DNA from: Klebsormidium nitens
Lineage: Eukaryota; Streptophyta; Klebsormidiophyceae; Klebsormidiales; Klebsormidiaceae
Direction of reading: 5' to 3'
Assembly: GCA_000708835.1 (NCBI GenBank)
Contig: DF237113.1
Coordinates: 1 to 64,000, forward strand
DNA length: 64,000 nucleotides
Part shown: one piece after another, positions 58,044 through 64,000 of the stretch
How the letters are laid out: each line of letters starts with the position of its first letter
How positions within the stretch are numbered: position 1 is the first letter of the stretch
Notes under the pieces: model-generated
The model's database searches: none
What the model saw: the letters and a program-made list of their open reading frames with translations, nothing else
Told to the model about the DNA's origin: nothing
Position numbers and translations under genes: made by a program

Positions 58044-61000
58044 ATGGATAAGACCACTGAGCAGGTGAATATCTCTTGACATTCTCTGAATCAGCATGAA
58101 GTTTAGTCACGAGTACGTGGACAGGGACATATGTTGCAACGCTATCGCACAACTTTCAACGGAAGAATTTGCTGATGTGCACATTGCATGGGTCACTTTG
58201 AGAAGTGGCTCTGAGGGCTATCTTCAGACCCCTGACAACAAAGGCATGGCATCACGATCAGAAAAAGAGCGCAGTGACCATCACAATGGCAATCAACCGA
58301 ACTCAAACGCACCCCCAATCGGATTGACAATGCAAGCAGGACTTGTGGAGAAAACGTGACCAGCTGGTCACATAAGAAGTGTTCGTTGCGGCAACTTACA
58401 ACAACAAGAAGGGGTTGCTAGTGTCGAAGGGTCTGCAGGGTGGCCCCGCTCAGTTGCAACTTAGCATTCAGTCCAGAATCAATTCCAAAATTGTTCCCCA
58501 TTGACTATTTTCCTCCCGTGCATCTGTCAAGGACCAGTCACCTCCCGCTTTATTTAGTTTTTGATGCAGATTTTCTGAACGCTTAAAATTGAGGTCACCA
58601 GGATTCTTCTTGTATGAAGATCATAAATCAAGCGGCTGATTGACGCATCCAGCGCCTACCCAACCTGGACCCGTGCAAGGAACAGGCTGCTTGGCCTTTC
58701 TACTTCGCCTCTGCTAGCTTGGATAGCCCCATTGCATGTCTGAGCAGGCCATCACATTGAAGGGACCGGGGCACAAACTCTTGTTCCTTTCTGGTCCTAG
58801 AAGCTTCAAAACTAAAATAGAGGTAGAGATTAGTGAACCACAGCCTTGACGAGAGGCCTGCAAGGGGATCCCTCACAGGGATGCGGTTGCTACTTCTGAC
58901 CGTTTTCCTTGACGACATTGAGATGAACACTCCTACAAACAGGTTCCCGTGGAAACACTCCTACTAAAAGGTTCCCGTGTGATGAGGAATCTGCATTTGA
59001 TTCTTCCCTGCAGTATATCACAGCGCTCAAGAAGCCGCGTTCCTCGTTCCTTGTAGTATGAACAGCGCTCAACAAGTTGTGTTCCCTTCTTTCTTGCAGT
59101 ATTATGACAGCGCTCAAAAAGTTGCGTTTTTTTCTTCCTTGCAGTACGTTACGGCACTCAAGAAGGGCGCCACACTGCTCAAGTATGGCCGCCGCGGCAA
59201 GCCCAAGTTCTGCCCGTTCCGCCTGTCTCAAGACGAGATGGAGCTCATCTACCACCTGGGAAAGGACGAAAAATACCTGAAGCTGTCCACCGTAACCTCC
59301 CTCTCGACGGGCCAGAAGACTGCCGTGTTTCAGCGGCACCCGCGCCCCCACCAGGACCACTTGTCCTTCAGTCTGATCCACAGCGGTGGAGAGAGGAGCC
59401 TTGACTTGGTGAGTAAATGCAGCGGCGCTCAAAGTCTATAGATTCATGTATTCTCGAACACTGGAAAAATGTTGGGAACATGTAGCTGAAGCCTGCAAGT
59501 AGCTGAAACTTTTGGCAGCCGCTTTCTGTTGGCGCTTTTAGTGAAAGGCTTCAATGTGCTCCAAAGTCCTAAAAAGACTTTGCATATAGTATCTGCCCGT
59601 ATGGGAGATTTGGATAAGACATTAAAGCAGAGGAGGACAGCAGATACCTCATTGCTAACAGTCTCGAAGTCTGTGGTCGCTGTAATTGTCCATGCTAAGA
59701 AGATGACCACTCTTGCTATGACGAAAAGTACACTTACACTCGAAATACTCTTGCCTGCAGATCTGCAAGGATGAGGACGAGTTCGAGATATGGTACAAGG
59801 GCCTGAAGGCGCTGTTTTTGGCTCATCAGCGACGGCTGCACTCTGCGGGTCAACAGAGCAGCCCTGTTCGTTCTTTGAAGGACGCGGCAGGGTACTTTCA
59901 CAGCGAGTCGAATCTCACCAACCGGACCGTGAGCACGCCTGGACCAACTTACCTTTGCCCATTTGTTTGCCGCTTTACCTTTCGGAAGCTATGAACACTG
60001 CTCTCTGAAGAACGCTGTATGATGACTTCCCAAGTGAGTCCCCCCTCTTGGATAAAACAAGCGATTATGTTAGGTGCATTCGTCAGTATCCTGGATCCGA
60101 CAAACAACACGCGGAGTCAAAGCTGGTCAATCCTCTATGTTGTACTCCGTTTTCTCGCAATCTCTGCGACCAGAATACCATATTCAAAGCATTCCGCTCA
60201 TTCCGCCCATCCCGCTCCCTTGCAGACCATCTCCACGAGGTCCACCCCGCCTGCATCTCCCCAGTCCGCCCTTTTGGAATACCACCCCCCCGCCAAGCCA
60301 GACGCGCGGCCCCTCAGCCGAAGCGCCTCAGCAGGAGAGGCCATCGCAACCGTCCGATCCCTGGACGGCAAACGGCCGACGTACGAGCCGTCGGACAGCG
60401 GGGCCAGCGTCGTCGAGGGGCTGCCGATGCGCTCGGTCTCGTCCGAGCTCCCGCGGGTGCTCCTCTCGAGCGCCGCCAGCACGTCATCGAACAACGACGA
60501 CGAGAACCTGGGCGACGTGTACATGTGGGGGGAGGGTCTTGGAGACGGCGTTCTTGGGGGGGGGAGCTTACGCGTCGGGAGCGGGGGGCCGGGGGCCCAC
60601 GTGGACGCGTTGATGCCGAAGCTGATGGAATCGACGGTCGTTCTCGACGTGCAAATGATTGCGTGCGGGGGCCGGCATGCGGCGCTGGTGAACCGGCAGG
60701 GGGAGACGTTTTGCTGGGGGGAGGAGGCGGGGGGGCGGCTCGGGCACGGGGTTGATAGCGACGTGCAGCAGCCGGAGATCGTGGACGGGTTTGCGGGGGT
60801 GCAGATGGAGAAGGTAGCGTGTGGGGAGTACCACACATGCGCGGTGTCGACATCGGGTGAGTGGAGATGCGTTTTACGGCCCGATTCTGCTTGTCGCATC
60901 AAGAGGGGTTTGAGCTGATGCGGCAATGGATAGAGATGTAAGTGTCGAGAGTGTAAATGAGGGGCAACTCGGCGCTACCTCTACTCAGAGACGAGTTTGA

Positions 61001-64000
61001 TTTCGGACTGCACGCTTACGGCTCACAGCCTGAAGTCAACCATACCGCTATGTGATGCAGGGTTTGCAAGAATCAGGAAATGAGTAGAATGCTCTTGGTT
61101 CTCGCAGGAGTCGATGAACGTGACAGAGACAGTCACGAGGGAGTCACGAGCATCACCTTTTGGAGTTCTTTTTGCAAGCGTTGTCAATCTGCAGGCGAGG
61201 AGAGTCTCGGCTGTCAGATCTGCACTCATAGTTCCCGATCTGGCTCCTACGGATCTTTTAAAGACGAGCAACGTGAATGTTCTCCCAGCTTCAACTTTCT
61301 CTGCTGACAAAACAGTCCCATCTGCAGGCGAACTCTTCACGTGGGGGGACGGATCGTACGGCTGTGGGCTGCTGGGTCACGGAAACGATCTGAGCCATTG
61401 GATGCCAAAGCGGATCGAGGCTCTCGACGGGATCAAGATCGCGGAGGTTGCTTGCGGTCCCTGGCACACGGCTGCGGTCTCGACGTCGGGGCGACTTTAC
61501 ACCTGGGGGGATGGCACGTTTGGAGCGCTAGGTGAGTGGATTGGTTGGTCTCTGGGATTCTTTATCCGTTGTTGTTTTGGGAAAATGGTTAATCATGCAT
61601 CCTTCGATCGTGTGAGGACGTAGTAGGAGAACGGCAGAATCGATGCGTTCACTTAGCTTTGACAGGAGCGGAATCCTCCACCTTTCGCTTTTCAGAAAGA
61701 GGACTCTGGTTGACGCGGAAAGGATCACAAATCTGGTCGAGGTTACCACGAGAGTCAAGCTTCGCTTTACAAGCGCTTGCGGAATCCCCAAATCACCGTA
61801 TGTCTTGACCTTGACCGAGTTGTTGTCTTGACTTTGGGACCTAGTCAGCAAAGGGCTTTTCAACAATGTTCACTCGTCTTGTACCTGAATATCGTATACC
61901 TCAACAAGGAACCCCCACTGATATTTTGGCTTCTTCAGGACTATATCGTCTTAACTAGATTGTCTCGCTTTCCAGGGCACGGGACAAGAGCTACCGTAAC
62001 CACGCCGCGCGAAGTCGAGACGTTGAAGGAGCTCCGGGTGTCAAAAGTCGCATGCGGGGTGTGGCACACTGCGGCCGTTGTCGAGCACACGACTGCAGAT
62101 GGGCTTTCGTCACTCAACCGGCTATACACGTGGGGGGACGGGGATAAGTGCCGGCTGGGCCATGGGAACAAGGTGAGGGCTGCTTTCAAATCCCCTTGGC
62201 CCTGGGATAGATATGATTGCTCTGCTTTGTAACCTGCTTGTCAGCACTGGTGCTCTCAAGTATCAGTACTGAGTAAGGAACAGGTGTGTTTTGATGGAGA
62301 GCCAGCACGCTTTCTCGGGCCAGCACAAAGCAGCTTTCAGGTTGCCATACAGTTCCGTGTGTGCTTCTCTCCGCAGCTTTGAGGACTGGGATCGGAACAT
62401 TTTCCAAGTTAAAGCGAGAAGTCGTGGTTGAGGGGACCACTAGTTGGCCAATCCTGGTCGAAGCCTTGCGCTTGCTTCTTCTGATACGTCTCGCTTTTGA
62501 GGGGACCACTAGTTGGCCAATCCTGGTCGAAGCCTTGCGCTTGCTTCTTCTGATACGTCTCGCTTGCACCCACTGCGTCCTGGCTTTCTAAGAATTGTTG
62601 TTGTCACCTGGACCGAAGGAAACGAATAGAAGTCAACACCTACATGGATGTTCAGCATTAAGACACTCGGGGTTGGAAAGGCGGTTCGGGTGGGTTTGAT
62701 GCGGAGCGCGTGACGTTTGTGGTTTGGAATCTTACCTAAACCCTACACGAGGTACTTTCTTTAGAGGTAAAACTTCTTTTACGTACTAGAATCTACGGAT
62801 ATCACTGATGTTACGAACTTCAATCTACCCTTGCAGGAGACCAAATGGGTCCCCACCGTCGTCGAGGCGCTGCTGGGGGAGTCGGTGGTCCAGGTCGCAT
62901 GCGGGCACAGCATGACCGTTGCCCTAACTAGCGCGGGGTCCGTTTTCACGTGCGGCAGCGGGGTGTACGGACAGCTGGGCAACCCGTCCGCGTCCGGAAA
63001 GGTGCCCCAGCTCGTTGAGGGGAAGCTCAAGGTAAGGGGTCGTCCATATAACGAACAGATTCTTATATGGTTTGGAGCATTGCATTGAGGTGAGGGAAGA
63101 AGGCTCAGAGGAACATTTTCTGTCACAATTGGTTTAAGATTTGACAGCTCAGATCGAAGTGGCGGAAGAAAAGGGCAAAATCCTGAGGCGCTTGTTGACA
63201 TTGAAGTGAAGCACGAAGCTGGCTGCAGCGATTCAAAGACATGGTGTGCCATTTTTGATTGTTCACGCCTTCTTAAGCACAAAAAGCAGATGAGTAACGT
63301 TCGCAACTTGGACCAAATAAATTGCTTCGCTCGTCAAAGTGCTCTTTATGAGCATTGAACAGACTCATCAGAAAAGCCCCCTCAAAAGTGACGCTGTCAC
63401 TCACACCACTTACCCATTCTGAGCCAGCTTCTAAGATGCCATGACCCAACGATCGAATCCGATTTTTGCAGGGCCAGTTCGTGGACCAAATTGCCTGCGG
63501 GGCCTTCCACGTTGTCGCGCTAACCAGCACGCAGCACATCTACTCATGGGGAAAGGGCGCGAACGGACGCCTCGGGATGGGTGACACCAAGGATCGGGAG
63601 TTTCCCACACTAGTAGAAGCGCTGAAAGACAAGCAGGTAAGAAGCGTTGCCACTCACGATGCTGCTTCGGTGCGTCGTCTCTGAACTCGATGCAGCGCTT
63701 CATGAGCAACCTGCCGGTTTCAGAAGGCATAGGAAGCCTTGAAGTTAGACGACTAAGCTCGTCAAGTCGCAGATACATAGCAAGAACTTTCTTGGGGAAT
63801 TTTGACAGTGTTGCTTTCAGTATACAATAAGCAGGGTGCTTGAAAAGCGCTGTAGTTTCTCCTGGTTTGGTAGGGCCTGGTAGCAGCATCGTGGTTGATG
63901 CAAGAAATTGGTTCAGTGGATTCTGGAGTTCGGAGAAAATCGTGAGCAGAATCCACACACAAGAGTCCCCTGTCCTCTTTTTGGTGGTCATGCCTTTGTT
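58044..64000 (+). CDS. PRAF-type protein (PH, RCC1 repeats; FYVE expected downstream), 3' truncated
   Basis: A plant-lineage protein that combines phosphoinositide-binding domains with an RCC1 propeller. Exons 58044-58064, 59145-59408, 59761-59928, 60226-60856, 61328-61531, 61976-62172, 62837-63031 and 63472-63636 give 615 codons; the gene continues past the window. Exon 1 encodes only MDKTTEQ, chosen because it joins in phase to [20 protein letters not shown], the family PH start (usually ..EQ-ALIALKKG). The PH domain ends [20 protein letters not shown] Ser/Pro linker follows. RCC1 repeats begin near residue 260 ([12 protein letters not shown], then [115 protein letters not shown]). Intron 1 holds three exon-head echoes. 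Confidence 0.95.
58926..58980. repeat. 27-base tandem duplication in PRAF intron 1
   Basis: ACACTCCTAC(A/T)AA followed by AGGTTCCCGTG occurs twice in tandem, immediately before the exon-head echo array of the same intron. Confidence 0.85.
59008..59170 (+). repeat. Exon-head echo array in PRAF intron 1 (3 copies)
   Basis: The unit is a short pyrimidine tract, CAG or TAG, then TA(T/C) and (A)CAGCGCTCAAGAAG-like exon head. Junctions lie at 59013, 59056 and 59099, and the real one at 59144, spaced 43, 43 and 45 bases. All four junctions keep an AG (CAG, TAG, CAG, CAG). The third copy runs open in one frame straight into the real exon ([15 protein letters not shown], then YVTALKK). Confidence 0.95.
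62428..62565. repeat. Perfect 69-base tandem duplication in PRAF intron 6
   Basis: Two copies (62428-62496 and 62497-62565), each starting TTGAGGGGACCACTAGTTGG and ending CGTCTCGCTT, show no difference. It lies inside the intron and does not touch a splice site. Confidence 0.97.

Noticed and set aside
58096-58359. 87-codon ATG-initiated open frame
   Set aside because: It lies in PRAF intron 1, has no recognisable motif, and is short enough to be chance.
60198-60926. Long minus-strand open frames (up to 242 codons) opposite PRAF exon 4
   Set aside because: They are Arg/Pro/Ser-rich shadows of a GC-rich exon whose plus strand encodes recognisable RCC1 repeats with matching splice phases.
1-64000. 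tRNA, rRNA, CRISPR or riboswitch signals
   Set aside because: I looked for T-loop motifs, rRNA-like blocks and regularly spaced short repeats. The only spaced repeats are the intron arrays described above, and no tRNA fold was supported.

Overview
The window looks like nuclear DNA from a green-lineage (streptophyte) organism, most likely an intron-rich charophyte-grade alga. Klebsormidium is only a guess. The reasons are these: a PRAF (PH-RCC1-FYVE) gene, a family known from plants; plant-like SF3B2, signal peptide peptidase, TMEM97 and JmjC genes; many short exons bounded by GT-AG; and roughly balanced base composition. The organism also keeps a canonical CDC25 phosphatase and a full CHFR checkpoint ligase, which flowering plants are not known to have. 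No bacterial features (operons, Shine-Dalgarno sites, CRISPR) were seen. All exon models were built by hand from reading frame, splice dinucleotides and intron phase. For eight of the nine multi-exon models every phase closes; the JmjC model is open near its 3' end.

Layout: 3-143 (+), 3' end of an F-box-type gene; 1513-9879 (-), SF3B2, 14 exons; 10871-12395 (+), CDC25, 5 exons; 14076-15584 (-), intronless F-box gene paralogous to the first; 17397-24455 (-), CHFR, 15 exons; 24958-26253 (+), intronless F-box/LRR gene; 27507-34273 (-), conserved WD40 protein, 9 exons; 35409-42022 (+), multi-pass membrane TKL kinase, 8 exons; 43203-48665 (-), ARM-like plus JmjC oxygenase; 49189-50456 (+), TMEM97, 3 exons; 51259-56055 (-), signal peptide peptidase, 9 exons; 58044 to the window end (+), PRAF gene, 3' end missing. 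Apart from the F-box gene at 14-15.6 kb, genes alternate in strand, giving five head-to-head pairs and several tail-to-tail gaps.

The most unusual feature is inside the introns. In eight introns of six unrelated genes, the sequence just upstream of an exon carries one to six decayed copies of that intron's own 3' splice junction together with the first 20-60 bases of the following exon. I call these exon-head echoes and count 23 copies. Their spacing differs between introns (about 43, 67, 86, 100, 135, 160 and 175 bases). Some copies keep a usable AG and an open frame; others have lost the AG or gained a stop. Other introns hold simple tandem duplications, including a perfect 69-base pair of copies, so local tandem duplication looks recent. 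This suggests introns that grow by repeated duplication anchored on the acceptor junction, with a possible reservoir of alternative acceptors.

Functionally, CDC25 (mitotic entry) and CHFR (antephase checkpoint) lie 5 kb apart, separated by one F-box gene. Splicing (SF3B2), membrane proteolysis (SPP), sterol/lipid transport (TMEM97), phosphoinositide-linked signalling (PRAF), a receptor-like kinase and a ribosomal-type oxygenase complete the set. No common pathway joins them.
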